Positions 32,260 to 40,362 of a DNA stretch of 64,000 nt are shown piece by piece (positions within the stretch are counted from its first letter, which is position 1; each line of letters starts with the position of its first letter). A program made the position numbers and the translations under genes. The DNA comes from JACCVG01 sp963790245. Its GTDB lineage: Bacteria > Actinomycetota > Thermoleophilia > Solirubrobacterales > Thermoleophilaceae. Where the stretch lies: contig CAWBNP010000002.1 in the NCBI GenBank assembly GCA_963790245.1, positions 2,046,001 to 2,110,000 of the forward strand, read 5' to 3'. The notes below the pieces were generated by a model that was not told the origin of the DNA, made no database searches, and worked only from the letters and a program-made list of their open reading frames with translations.

Positions 32260-32850
32260 ATGAGCAATCGCAAAGCACTTCTCGCGAGCCTCGGCACCAG
32301 CGCGCTGCTGGTCGGTTGCTTCATCGCGATGCTCGGCGTCGTCGGCGCGGTGGTCGCGTTCAACGGCTTTCCCGGCGCCTCGACGCTCCAGTCGGCACCG
32401 CGCACGATCGTCGTCAGCACCTCCAACAAGGATGTCGGCGAGGTCCAGCTGACCGACGAGGACCTCGAGGCGGCCGAAGCCGCCGACGCGCCCCCGCCTG
32501 ATCCCGACCCGGCGCCCGCGGTTACGGTCGCAGACCTCGGCACCCAGGGCGGCGGCAGCCCCGCCCCGACCGCCAGTCCTGGCTCCGACGGCGGAGGAGG
32601 CGGCGATCGAGATGACGGTGGCAGGACCGATCCGGTGCCACCCGATCCGCCCCAGGAGGAGCGCGACGACGGTCTCGAGGACGTCCCGCGCGTGCTGGAC
32701 GAAACCGGCCGCGGGCTAGACCTCGGCAGGGCTGGGCGCAGCGTCACCGGCATCCTCAGCGACGGCGTCGTAGGCAAGCTCGATCCCGGGAGCGGCGACA
32801 CCGTCAAGAACGTCACCGAGCCGGTCTGGGAGCTGCTCGACCGCGACTAG
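32260..32850 (+). CDS. Hypothetical membrane-anchored proline/glycine-rich protein
   Basis: 196 residues from ATG 32260 (GAAGGA 12 bases upstream). One N-terminal transmembrane helix (LLASLGTSALLVGCFIAMLGVVGAVVAF) is followed by an acidic, Pro/Gly/Asp-rich disordered region (PPPDPDPAPAVTVADLG, GSDGGGGGDRDDGG). The end is a more ordered region (GLDLGRAGRSVTGILSDGVVGKLDPGSGDTV). No family is recognised. Composition suggests an extracellular or wall-spanning linker protein. Its TAG stop shares CTAG (32847-32850) with the convergent hydrolase stop. Confidence 0.6.
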   Translation: MSNRKALLASLGTSALLVGCFIAMLGVVGAVVAFNGFPGASTLQSAPRTIVVSTSNKDVGEVQLTDEDLEAAEAADAPPPDPDPAPAVTVADLGTQGGGSPAPTASPGSDGGGGGDRDDGGRTDPVPPDPPQEERDDGLEDVPRVLDETGRGLDLGRAGRSVTGILSDGVVGKLDPGSGDTVKNVTEPVWELLDRD

Positions 32851-33551
32851 TGCCCGATCGCGTCTCGGATGAACCGGATCGAGAGCGCGTGGATCTCTAG
32901 GTCGTGCTGGAGCGAGCGGTGGTGGCCCCCGGGGAGCAGCAGCAGCCGCTTGGGCTCGCCCGCCGCGGCGAAAAGTTCCTCGGAGACCGCGTAGGGGACC
33001 GACTCGTCGCCCTCGGCGTGCAGCAGGAGCAGGGCGACCTCGCCCGCCAGCCGTCTGACGTCCTCGACAAGGCTCTGTTCTTCGAGCCATGGCGCGAGGC
33101 TCTCGCGGTCGACCTCGAACCCGGTCAGCGTCTCGGCGCGTAGACCGCGCGCGAGGAAATCTGCCGGCGCTGGGCAGATTGCGGTGACGGCGGCGATCCG
33201 GTCGGGGCTCAGTGCGGCGGCGCTGATCGCCGTGAAGCCGCCGAGGCTCGACCCGCGCAGGCCGACGGCCGGCGCGCGCTGCCCGGCGAGCTCGCAGATC
33301 GCAAGCGCATCCTCGACGAGGTCCGCGCCGAGGACCCCCTCCGAGCGGCCGTGGCCGCGCATGTCATACGCGATCGCGCACATCCCCGAGGCGCGGACGG
33401 CGCGGCAGAAGTCGAAGTGCGACTCTTTCGCCGAACCCGCCCCGTGGCAAACAACGATTGCACCACTTGGTTCGCCCTCCGGCATAAATAGCGCGCATGA
33501 GAGCCCCTGGTGCGTCCCGATCTCGGGGGGCAGCGGGGTCGTGTGCTTCAT
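32847..33551 (-). CDS. Alpha/beta hydrolase
   Basis: 234 residues from ATG 33551. GAIVVCHGAGSAKESHFDF is the oxyanion-hole region, then YDMRGHGRSEGV, the nucleophile elbow VGLRGSSLGGFTAIS (G-x-S-x-G: GSSLG), ALLLLHAEGDESVPYAV (acid) and LLPGGHHRSLQHD (His). Most similar in layout to serine aminopeptidase S33/monoacylglycerol-lipase-like proteins. Substrate unknown. It is divergent from lysA, with only 12 bp between the two start codons, and its own start codon is part of an 18-bp palindrome that carries CATAAT on each strand. Longer open frames on this strand over lysA and hom are mirror artefacts. Confidence 0.83.
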   Translation of the reverse strand: MKHTTPLPPEIGTHQGLSCALFMPEGEPSGAIVVCHGAGSAKESHFDFCRAVRASGMCAIAYDMRGHGRSEGVLGADLVEDALAICELAGQRAPAVGLRGSSLGGFTAISAAALSPDRIAAVTAICPAPADFLARGLRAETLTGFEVDRESLAPWLEEQSLVEDVRRLAGEVALLLLHAEGDESVPYAVSEELFAAAGEPKRLLLLPGGHHRSLQHDLEIHALSIRFIRDAIGH

Positions 33552-33566
33552 AATCGCTCGATTATG
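33549..33566. promoter_or_regulatory. Symmetric divergent promoter: perfect palindrome containing both start codons
   Basis: CATAATCGCTCGATTATG is a perfect 18-bp dyad. CAT at 33549-33551 is the minus-strand hydrolase ATG and ATG 33564-33566 starts lysA. On each strand CATAAT is a near-consensus -10 hexamer ending 9 bases before the ATG on that strand, so both messages would begin at or next to their start codons. Confidence 0.6.
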
Positions 33567-34841
33567 TCGGCGCTCGACAAGGATCAGGCTCTTACCCCGT
33601 TGATCGGCCCGATCGGCCACGTCTTCCCGCTCGGATCGCGTCTGAACGACGCCGGCCGGCTCGAGATCGGCGGCTGCGACGTGATCGAGCTCGCGCGCGA
33701 GTTCGGCACGCCGGCATATGTCTATGCCGAGGACGACATCCGCGCCCGCGCGCGCGCCTACATGGACGCCTTCGGGGCGCGGGTCGCGCGGTTCGAGGTG
33801 ATCTACGCGTCGAAGGCGTTCCCATGCACTGCGGCCGAGCGGATCCTCGTCGAGGAGGGGCTCTCCTGCGATGTCGCCTCCGGGGGCGAGCTTCATATCG
33901 CGCTCGCGGCCGGCTTCGATCCTGCGCGGATCTACATGCACGGCAACAACAAGAGCCCGGCCGAGCTCGGCTACGCGCTCGAGGCGGGCGTCGGCCAGAT
34001 CGTCGTCGACTCCTTCGACGAGATCGATCGGCTCGCCACCCTGCCGGGAGCCCGCGACCAGCGGGTGATGCTGCGCGTGACGCCCGGCATCAAGCCCGAC
34101 ACCCACCGGAAGATCCAAACCGGCCAGGAGGACTCGAAGTTCGGCTTCGGGCTCGACGATGTCGGCGCCGCGATCGATCGGGTCGGCACCGCGGGTCTCG
34201 AGCTGGTCGGCCTGCACGCCCACATCGGCTCGCAGATCTTCGAGCTCGACGTCTTCCAGCGGCTCGCGGAGGTGCTTGCGGGGATCGGCGACTATCCGCT
34301 GCTCAACCTCGGCGGCGGGCTCGGCATCTCCTACACCGCCGACCAGCGGCCGCCGCCGGTGCAGGACTACGTCGAGACGCTGCTCACCGGGGTTCCGGAG
34401 GGCGTCGTGCCGCTCGTCGAGCCCGGTCGCTCGCTGGTCGGCAACGCGGGTGTGACGCTGTACACCGTCGGCACGGTCAAGCCGATCCTGGGCGTGCGGA
34501 CCTACGTCTCGGTCGACGGCGGGATGTCGGACAACCTGCGCCCGATGCTCTACGACGCCGTCTACGAGGCCGAAATCGCCGATCGGTTCGGCGGTCAAAC
34601 CGAGTGCAGGATCGCCGGGATGCACTGCGAGTCCGGCGACATCCTCGTCCGCGACGCCAAGTTGGACGACCCGCGGCCGGGCGACGTGCTCGTCATTCCC
34701 GCGACCGGCGCCTACGGTCACGCGATGGCCAACAACTACAACGCCGTCCCGCGCCCGCCGGTGCTCTTCTGCCGCGACGGCGACGCCCGCGTCGTCGTCC
34801 GGCGCGAGACCTACGAGGACCTGCTCGCGCGCGACGCGTAG
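33564..34841 (+). CDS. lysA: Diaminopimelate decarboxylase
   Basis: 425 residues; the last step of lysine synthesis, PLP-dependent. RFEVIYASKAFPCTAAERIL contains the PLP lysine. VDSFDEIDRL, RVTPGIKPDTHRKIQTGQEDSKFG, LVGLHAHIGSQIFELD, LNLGGGLGISY, VPLVEPGRSLVGNAG, YVSVDGGMSDNLRPMLY and MHCESGDILVRD (active-site Cys) follow in the family order. The start is ATG 33564 within the divergent palindrome; an upstream in-frame extension would run into the opposing gene. The stop TAG overlaps the -10 (TAGGCT, 34839-34844) proposed for hom. Confidence 0.95.
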   Translation: MSALDKDQALTPLIGPIGHVFPLGSRLNDAGRLEIGGCDVIELAREFGTPAYVYAEDDIRARARAYMDAFGARVARFEVIYASKAFPCTAAERILVEEGLSCDVASGGELHIALAAGFDPARIYMHGNNKSPAELGYALEAGVGQIVVDSFDEIDRLATLPGARDQRVMLRVTPGIKPDTHRKIQTGQEDSKFGFGLDDVGAAIDRVGTAGLELVGLHAHIGSQIFELDVFQRLAEVLAGIGDYPLLNLGGGLGISYTADQRPPPVQDYVETLLTGVPEGVVPLVEPGRSLVGNAGVTLYTVGTVKPILGVRTYVSVDGGMSDNLRPMLYDAVYEAEIADRFGGQTECRIAGMHCESGDILVRDAKLDDPRPGDVLVIPATGAYGHAMANNYNAVPRPPVLFCRDGDARVVVRRETYEDLLARDA

Positions 34842-34853
34842 GCTGGGCGACCT

Positions 34854-36074
34854 GTGAGCTTCCGGATCGGATTGCTCGGACACGGCACCGTGGGCGCCGC
34901 GTTCGCGACACTGCTGAACGAGCGCGCCGATGAGATCGAGGCGATCGTCGGTGTGCGCCCCGAGATCTCGGGCGTCCTGACGCGCAGCCGCGGTGATTTC
35001 GCCGACATCCTCGATCGCAGCGACCTGATCGTCGAGCTGATCGGCGGCACCGACCCCGCGCGCGAGTACGCGCTCGCGGCGATGGGCGCCGGCAAGCATC
35101 TCGTGACCGCCAACAAGGTGTTGCTCTCCGAGTACGGCGAGGAGCTCTCGGCGCTTTCCCACGAGCACGGCGTTCAACTGCGTTTCGAGGCCGCGGTCGG
35201 AGGTGTTGTGCCGGCGATCCGCGTGATCACCGAGACGCTCGCCGCCGCCCACGTCGAGCGCGTCCACGGGATCGTCAACGGGACGACCAACTTCATCCTG
35301 ACCGAAATGACGCGCACCGGCGCGTCCTACGCCGATGCGCTCGCCGAGGCCCAGCAGCTCGGCTACGCCGAGGCCGATCCGAGCGATGACGTCTCCGGGC
35401 GTGACGCGGCCGCGAAGATGGCGATCCTCGCGCGGCTGGCCTTCGGCGCCCAGGTTTCGCTGTCCGACGTCGAGTACGAGGGGATCGACCAGTTGACCCC
35501 CGAGGACGTCGCCTACGCGCGCGAGCTCGGGCTCTCGCTGAAGCTCGTCGGCAGTGCCGAGCGGATCGGCGAGGGGATCGCCGTGCGCGTGTTCCCGACG
35601 CTGCTCTACCCCGATCACCCGCTGGCATCGGTCAACGGGTCGTTCAACGCGGTCACGATCGAGTCGCCCGCGATCACCGAGATAACGCTCTCCGGGCCCG
35701 GCGCGGGTGGCACGCAGACCGCCTCCGCGGTGCTCGGCGACGTGATCTCGGCGATGATCCCGCCACCGAGTCCGCCCTCGCGCGTCAAGCGGCTGCCGAT
35801 CATCAGCGACGTCGAGTCCTCGTTCTACCTCCACCTGGACGTCGCCGACCGCCCCGGCGTGCTCGCCCAGATCGCCGAGATCCTCGGCCTGCAGGGCGTC
35901 TCGGTCAAATCGGTCGTCCAGCAGGGCAAAGGCGATGACGCACGGCTGGAGATGGTCGTCCACCCGGTCTTCGAATCGAAGTTCAATGCCGCGACCGAGA
36001 TGATCGGCAGGCTGGAGTTTCTGCGCGCGGCGCCGCGCGCGATCCGCGTGATCGAGGAGACCTTCGAGGCTTGA
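34854..36074 (+). CDS. hom: Homoserine dehydrogenase with C-terminal ACT domain
   Basis: 406 residues from GTG 34854. The NAD(P) fold is FRIGLLGHGTVGAAFATLL. The conserved region VIVELIGGTDPAREYALAAMGAGKHLVTANK is present as LIVELIGGTDP, then GGVVPAIRVITETLAAAHVERVHGIVNGTTNFILTEM (substrate loop), GYAEADPSDDVSGRDAAAKMAILARLAFG, and the C-terminal ACT domain YLHLDVADRPGVLAQIAEIL. It reduces aspartate semialdehyde to homoserine; the ACT domain normally mediates threonine feedback. TAGGCT ends 9 bases before the GTG. thrC starts 4 bp after the stop. Confidence 0.95.
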   Translation: MSFRIGLLGHGTVGAAFATLLNERADEIEAIVGVRPEISGVLTRSRGDFADILDRSDLIVELIGGTDPAREYALAAMGAGKHLVTANKVLLSEYGEELSALSHEHGVQLRFEAAVGGVVPAIRVITETLAAAHVERVHGIVNGTTNFILTEMTRTGASYADALAEAQQLGYAEADPSDDVSGRDAAAKMAILARLAFGAQVSLSDVEYEGIDQLTPEDVAYARELGLSLKLVGSAERIGEGIAVRVFPTLLYPDHPLASVNGSFNAVTIESPAITEITLSGPGAGGTQTASAVLGDVISAMIPPPSPPSRVKRLPIISDVESSFYLHLDVADRPGVLAQIAEILGLQGVSVKSVVQQGKGDDARLEMVVHPVFESKFNAATEMIGRLEFLRAAPRAIRVIEETFEA

Positions 36075-36078
36075 TGAG

Positions 36079-37074
36079 ATGAGCCTCTGGCGCTACGCCG
36101 ATCAGCTGCCGGTCGCACCGCTCGTAACTCTCGACGAGGGGGACACCCCGCTGGTCCCCGCGGCGAGCCTGTCCGAGGCCACCGGCTGCGAGGTGTGGCT
36201 CAAGCTCGAGGGGATGAACCCGACCGGCTCGTTCAAGGACCGCGGGATGACGGTCGCCGTCAGCGCTGCGCTCGGCGAGGGCGCCGAGGCGGTGATCTGC
36301 GCGTCGACCGGCAACACCGCCGCGAGCGCCGCGGCCTACGCCGCGCGCGCCGGCTTGCGCTGCGCGGTGATCGTGCCGGACGGCAAGATCGCCACCGGCA
36401 AGCTCGCCCAGGCGCTGATGCATGGTGCCCAGGTGGTCGTTCTGCGTGGCAACTTCGATCAGGCGCTGACGCTCGTGCGCCAGCTCGTCGCGCGCCACCC
36501 GATCGCGCTCGTCAACTCGGTCAACGAGTACCGCATCGAGGGCCAGAAGACCGGCGCCTTCGAGGTCTGCGACCAGCTCGGCGAGGCGCCCGACGCGCTC
36601 TGCATCCCAGTCGGCAACGCGGGCAACGTCACCTCCTGGTGGAAGGGGTTCCGCGAGTACGAGGCCGCGCCACGGCTCTATGGCTTCCAGGCCGAGGGCG
36701 CGGCGCCGCTGGTACAGGGCGCCCCGGTCGCCCAGCCCGAGACCGTCGCTTCGGCGATCCGGATCGGCAACCCCGCCCGCTGGGAGGAGGCGATGGACGC
36801 GTTCACGGGGTCGCGCGGCGAGGTGCGCGCCGTCTCCGATGCCGAGATCCTTGACGCCTACCGATGGCTCGGACGGCGCGAGGGAGTCTTCTGCGAGCCG
36901 GCCTCGGCTGCGTCGGTCGCGGGCCTGCTCAAGTACGGCGCCGAGGGGCGCGTGGTTTGCGTGCTGACCGGCCACGGCCTCAAGGATCCGACGACGGCGA
37001 TGGCCGATCAGACCGCCGTCGTGCCGTGCGAGCCGGTGCTTGAAGCGCTCGAGCGAGCGGTGCTCGCCACATGA
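36079..37074 (+). CDS. thrC: Threonine synthase
   Basis: 331 residues. LVTLDEGDTPLVPAASLSEATGCEVWLKLEGMNPTGSFKDRGM holds the PLP lysine in SFKDRGM. ICASTGNTAASAAAYAARAG is the phosphate-binding loop. VPDGKIATGKLAQALMHGAQ, CIPVGNAGNVTSWWKGFREY (PLP phosphate loop) and CEPASAASVAGLLKYG complete the family set. It converts O-phosphohomoserine to threonine. The order hom-thrC-thrB is the standard actinobacterial threonine operon. The start is 4 bp after hom and the stop overlaps thrB ATG by 4 bp, so the three are co-translated. Confidence 0.95.
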   Translation: MSLWRYADQLPVAPLVTLDEGDTPLVPAASLSEATGCEVWLKLEGMNPTGSFKDRGMTVAVSAALGEGAEAVICASTGNTAASAAAYAARAGLRCAVIVPDGKIATGKLAQALMHGAQVVVLRGNFDQALTLVRQLVARHPIALVNSVNEYRIEGQKTGAFEVCDQLGEAPDALCIPVGNAGNVTSWWKGFREYEAAPRLYGFQAEGAAPLVQGAPVAQPETVASAIRIGNPARWEEAMDAFTGSRGEVRAVSDAEILDAYRWLGRREGVFCEPASAASVAGLLKYGAEGRVVCVLTGHGLKDPTTAMADQTAVVPCEPVLEALERAVLAT

Positions 37075-37925
37075 ACCGCCGGCGGCTGGTCCGCGTTCCG
37101 GGCTCGAGCGCCAACCTCGGCCCCGGCTACGACGTGCTCGCGGCCGCGATCGGGCTCGAGCTCGAGCTCGAGGTCGAGGAGGCGGGCGAGTTCTCGGTCT
37201 CGGTCGAGGGCGTCGAGGGCGTTCCCACGGACCGCTCCAACCTCTGCGTCCGCGCCTTCGAGCGTCTCCATCCCGCCGACGGGCTCGCGTTCCGGATCAG
37301 GACTCAGCTGCCGCTCGGCGCCGGGCTCGGCTCGAGCGGCGCTGCGATCGTCGCTGGCCTGGTCGCGGCCGATCACCTCTACGAGCTAGACGCGCCGCTG
37401 TTCGAGCTCGCATCCGAGCTCGAGGGCCATCCGGACAACGTCGCGGCATCCCTGCTCGGCGGGTTCGTCATCTGCGCCGACGGTCGCGCCGACCGCTTTG
37501 CCGCCGCCCCCGGTCTCGAGGGCGTCGTCGTGACCCCGCCCGCCCCGGTACCGACGGTGCAGGCGCGCGCCGCGATGCCGGCCGAGGTCACGCTCGAGGA
37601 GGCCGTCCACGCGAGCGCCCACGCAGCGCTGCTGGTGCTCGGGCTCGCGACGGGCGATCTCGATCAGGTGGCCCGTGGTCTCGCCGACACGCTCCACCAG
37701 CCGCGTCGGGCGCACCTCTACCCGCGGTCGATGGAGCTGCTCGCGCGCGCCCGCGAGCTCGGCGCGATCGGGGCGTCGATCTCCGGCGCCGGACCCTCGG
37801 TTCTGTTCTGGTGCCAGTGGGAGACGACCGGCACGCTGCTCGAGGCACTGAAAGGGGTCGCGCCCGACTGCGAGATCCGACGCGTTTCGTTCGTTCCCCA
37901 CGGCGCGGATGTCACCGAGCTGTAG
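37071..37925 (+). CDS. thrB: Homoserine kinase (GHMP family)
   Basis: 284 residues. RVPGSSANLGPGYDVLAAAIGL is the N-terminal GHMP motif. The ATP loop is LPLGAGLGSSGAAIVAGLVAA (PxGxGLGSS), then ELEGHPDNVAASLLGGFVI and the C-terminal GASISGAGPSVLFWC. It phosphorylates homoserine for ThrC. It is the last gene of the lysA-hom-thrC-thrB run, ending at TAG 37923-37925, 3 bp from the convergent parA-like stop, with no hairpin in between. Full length for the family. Confidence 0.94.
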   Translation: MNRRRLVRVPGSSANLGPGYDVLAAAIGLELELEVEEAGEFSVSVEGVEGVPTDRSNLCVRAFERLHPADGLAFRIRTQLPLGAGLGSSGAAIVAGLVAADHLYELDAPLFELASELEGHPDNVAASLLGGFVICADGRADRFAAAPGLEGVVVTPPAPVPTVQARAAMPAEVTLEEAVHASAHAALLVLGLATGDLDQVARGLADTLHQPRRAHLYPRSMELLARARELGAIGASISGAGPSVLFWCQWETTGTLLEALKGVAPDCEIRRVSFVPHGADVTEL

Positions 37926-37928
37926 TGG

Positions 37929-38723
37929 CTAGGCGGGTACGAGGTCGGCGCGTAGCGTCGCAAGGCGCTCCCGCTCGGCGTTGAAGCCGAGCCGCTCGAG
38001 CAGCTCGTCGGCCAGCCCGAGGTAGTCGGCACCGAGGGCGGGGCGGTAGTCGAGGATCGAGACGCCGCGCTCGGCCGACTCCGCGTAGCGGATCGACTGG
38101 CGGATCACCGTGTCGAAGACGCGGTCCTCGAACCGCTCCTTGAGCTTCTCGTGGGCCTCTCGGGAGTGCAGCGTCCGCATGTCGGCGATGTTCAGGACGA
38201 CACCGAGCCACTCGAGCTCTGGATGAAGGCTGTCCTTGGCGAGATCGAGCAGTTCGAGCGCCTGCTCGACGCCCTGGAGCGAGAAGTACTGGGCCTCGGT
38301 CGTTATCAGCGCCTGATCGGCGGCGACCAGCGCGTTGACGGTCAGCAGGCCGAGCGTCGGAGGGCAGTCGATCAGGATCACCTCGTAGCGGCGCTTGGGC
38401 TCGCGCAGCGCCCGCTTGAGCGTCATCTCGCGGCCCATCTTGCCGCTCAGGACGAGCTCCGCCTCGGCGAGCGAGAGGTTCGCCGGAATCACGCCGCCGT
38501 TCTGGACCGCTTCGATCGCGGTCGCCTTGCCGTCGAGGACGTCGGCGATCGTTGGCGAGGCGTCGGGCGCGACGTCGTAATAGTCGGACAGATTTCCCTG
38601 GGGATCGAGATCGACGGCGAGCACCTCGAGCCCGAGCCGGGTCAGGATGTCGCCGAGCGTCCGTACGGTGGTCGTCTTGCCCGTACCGCCCTTTTGAGAC
38701 ATCACCGCGATCGTTACTGCCAT
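37929..38723 (-). CDS. ParA/MinD-family ATPase without a neighbouring ParB
   Basis: 264 residues. The deviant Walker A is IAVMSQKGGTGKTTTVRTLGDIL, Walker A' VLAVDLDPQGNLSDYYDV and Walker B YEVILIDCPPTLGLLTVNALVAAD. The end is GVSILDYRPALGADYLGLADELLE. TATAGT on the minus strand (38737-38732), an almost perfect -10, ends 8 bases before ATG 38723. No parB and no parS-like 16-bp palindrome is near, so it is an orphan ParA. Such proteins position diverse cargos (chromosome regions, polar complexes, carboxysomes); the cargo cannot be told from this window. Confidence 0.88.
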   Translation of the reverse strand: MAVTIAVMSQKGGTGKTTTVRTLGDILTRLGLEVLAVDLDPQGNLSDYYDVAPDASPTIADVLDGKATAIEAVQNGGVIPANLSLAEAELVLSGKMGREMTLKRALREPKRRYEVILIDCPPTLGLLTVNALVAADQALITTEAQYFSLQGVEQALELLDLAKDSLHPELEWLGVVLNIADMRTLHSREAHEKLKERFEDRVFDTVIRQSIRYAESAERGVSILDYRPALGADYLGLADELLERLGFNAERERLATLRADLVPA

Positions 38724-38779
38724 TGGGCGCGACTATAGAGCGCGTCGAGATCGGGCCCGTGCTCGCGCACCGGACCGGA

Positions 38780-39427
38780 TCAGGAGGCCAGGAACGCGGC
38801 CATCGCACGCAGCGGAGATTGGGGCTCGATCGGCCAGTCGGCCGGATCGGCGGGCCACCAGGCGTGGTCGTCGTGTTCGGCGTCGCGCACCAGGGGTGGG
38901 TCGTCTCCTACCTCGGCGAGACCGATCAGCATCGTCACGTTGCCCGGCACCCGCAGCAGCGCCTCGACCGACAGCGCGGTCGGAACCAGCGCCCATTCCT
39001 CCTCGAGCTCGCGGCTGAGCGTCTCGACCGGGTTCTCGCCGACCTCGACAGCGCCGCCTGCGCCGAGCGCCCAGCGGCCGGCCCAGGTCGCGAGCCACGA
39101 CGCCCGCCGGCCCGCCAGCCAGCGTCCGTCGCGTGAGCGAACGAGGCATAGAGCGGCGAGCGAGCCCTGTGCATCGCCCTCGACCAGCCTCAGCGACCAC
39201 CTGACCGGCTGCAGCTCGAGCGCCAGCCGTCCCTCTTCATAGGTGAAGTCGACCAGCCGCGCGGCGAGACCGTCGTGGGAGGGCGAGCCCTTTGCCGCGA
39301 GCGCAGCTACCTTCTCGTCGGCCGCCGCTGCGGCCTCGGGCGAGGCTTCGAAGGGCTCCGCGCGCCATGCGCAACCGATCTCCTCCGGCCGCCAGGGCCC
39401 GCGCGCCAAAACAGTGGGTCCGTTCAC
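38780..39427 (-). CDS. Nudix hydrolase with N-terminal extension
   Basis: 215 residues from GTG 39427. The C-terminal half carries the Nudix box GAVEVGENPVETLSRELEEEWAL, matching G-x5-E-x7-REUxEExGU except that W replaces the usual G. The N-terminal 80 residues (EEIGCAWRAEPFEASPEAAA, KVAALAAKGSPSHDGLAARL) resemble the pre-domain of longer Nudix proteins. The substrate is probably a nucleoside diphosphate derivative, not specified. TACCGT on the minus strand (39440-39435) ends 7 bases before the start. Divergent from the small zinc-ribbon-like gene at 39463. Confidence 0.8.
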   Translation of the reverse strand: MNGPTVLARGPWRPEEIGCAWRAEPFEASPEAAAAADEKVAALAAKGSPSHDGLAARLVDFTYEEGRLALELQPVRWSLRLVEGDAQGSLAALCLVRSRDGRWLAGRRASWLATWAGRWALGAGGAVEVGENPVETLSRELEEEWALVPTALSVEALLRVPGNVTMLIGLAEVGDDPPLVRDAEHDDHAWWPADPADWPIEPQSPLRAMAAFLAS

Positions 39428-39462
39428 CGGCGAGACGGTAGCGGGAAGGGCTGGGCCGGAGG

Positions 39463-39726
39463 ATGGCGAAAGCCGTACTCATGGCCGGAGAGTTCGAAAC
39501 GATGATGATCCGCAAGGGGATCGGAGAGCTGCACGCAGCACGCACCAGCTGTACCCGCTGCCGGCGGACGCCGCTTCCCGGTGAGCAGCTGCACAGTTTC
39601 GAGTCGGGTCGAGTGCTCTGCGATCTCTGCCTCGCACGGCTGCCGATCGACCAGCGACTCCCGATGAGCAGCGAGCGGATTCACGCCGGCGAGCGGCTCG
39701 TGCGGGTCGCTCGCCCCACCGCCTGA
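39463..39726 (+). CDS. Small protein with two CxxC pairs (zinc-ribbon-like)
   Basis: 87 residues: MAKAVLMAGEFETMMIRKGIGELHA, then TSCTRCRRTPLPGEQLHSFESGRVLCDLCLARLP and a basic tail. The two CxxC motifs, 24 residues apart, could bind one zinc ion. I recognise no family. It lies 18 bp before an SRPBCC gene on the same strand, whose own -10 candidate (TAGACT, 39728-39733) sits right after this stop, so it may or may not be in the same message. Confidence 0.55.
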   Translation: MAKAVLMAGEFETMMIRKGIGELHAARTSCTRCRRTPLPGEQLHSFESGRVLCDLCLARLPIDQRLPMSSERIHAGERLVRVARPTA

Positions 39727-39744
39727 ATAGACTCGGCGGCGCCG

Positions 39745-40269
39745 ATGCGCCCATTCACCGTTCACGCGACGATCTCCGCGCCGCGCGAGGAGATCTACGA
39801 CTTCGTCGTCGATCTGGCGGGTCGCGAGGCCTACTGCGACCACTACATGAAGGACTACCGGCTCGCCCGCGCCAACACGGTTGGGGAGGGCGCAGCAGCG
39901 CGGTTCATGCTCGCGGCGCCGTTCGGCTCCCAATGGGCGGAGATCTCGCTCGCCGAGTGCGATCGTCCGCGGCGGATCGCCGAGCGCAGCCGCTTCGGGC
40001 GGCTCGGCCGCAACGACGCCGCCGCGATCTACGAGTTCGTCGCCCAGTCGGCCTCGACCACCCGCGTGGAGCTGACGGTCTGGACCGAGCCGGCGACGGC
40101 GCTCGACCGGCTGCGCGAGAAGCTCGGCGCGCGCGGCTGGCTGCGCCGACAGTCCTCCAAGTCGCTCGAGCGACTCCGGTGCCTGTTCGAGGAGTCGGCC
40201 CTCCAAGCCAGGCCGCGGACCACGATCGCGGGATACGAGCCGCTGAAGGCGCCCCGCTTCGGGGCCTGA
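39745..40269 (+). CDS. SRPBCC-fold protein
   Basis: 174 residues: MRPFTVHATISAPREEIYDFVVDLAGREAYCDHYMKDYRL, RFMLAAPFGSQWAEISLAEC, YEFVAQSASTTRVELTVWTEPATALDRLRE and a basic C-terminal helix (QSSKSLERLRCLFEESAL). The helix-grip fold of polyketide-cyclase/START-like ligand-binding proteins. It is different from the SRPBCC protein at 11805. Ligand unknown. Repeat copy E begins 21 bp after the stop. Confidence 0.8.
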   Translation: MRPFTVHATISAPREEIYDFVVDLAGREAYCDHYMKDYRLARANTVGEGAAARFMLAAPFGSQWAEISLAECDRPRRIAERSRFGRLGRNDAAAIYEFVAQSASTTRVELTVWTEPATALDRLREKLGARGWLRRQSSKSLERLRCLFEESALQARPRTTIAGYEPLKAPRFGA

Positions 40270-40289
40270 CGTGCCGGTCCGGCCCGGGA

Positions 40290-40350
40290 TAGACCCCACC
40301 GGGGTCACGCCTCGCACCGCTCGGGCTACCGCCGACATCTCGGCGGCTAG
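40290..40350 (+). repeat. Interspersed double-hairpin repeat, copy E
   Basis: TAGACCCCACCGGGGTC (6-bp first stem GACCCC/GGGGTC), CACGCCTCGCACC, and the second stem CCGCCGA-CATC-TCGGCGG, ending GGCTAG at 40345-40350. The second stem has a wholly different sequence from copies A-D but is equally able to pair. The terminal TAG runs into TAGACT (40348-40353), the likely -10 of the next gene. Confidence 0.82.
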
Positions 40351-40362
40351 ACTGCCCGCCTG

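Noticed and set aside
32847..35963. Very long minus-strand open frame opposite lysA and hom
   Set aside because: Only the part 32847-33551 encodes a recognisable hydrolase. The rest is Asp/Arg/Gly/Val-rich mirror sequence typical of the antisense of GC-rich genes.
37929..38723. ParA as a sign of a plasmid or integrated element
   Set aside because: No ParB, no parS-like site, no replication or transfer gene; surrounding genes are core metabolism.
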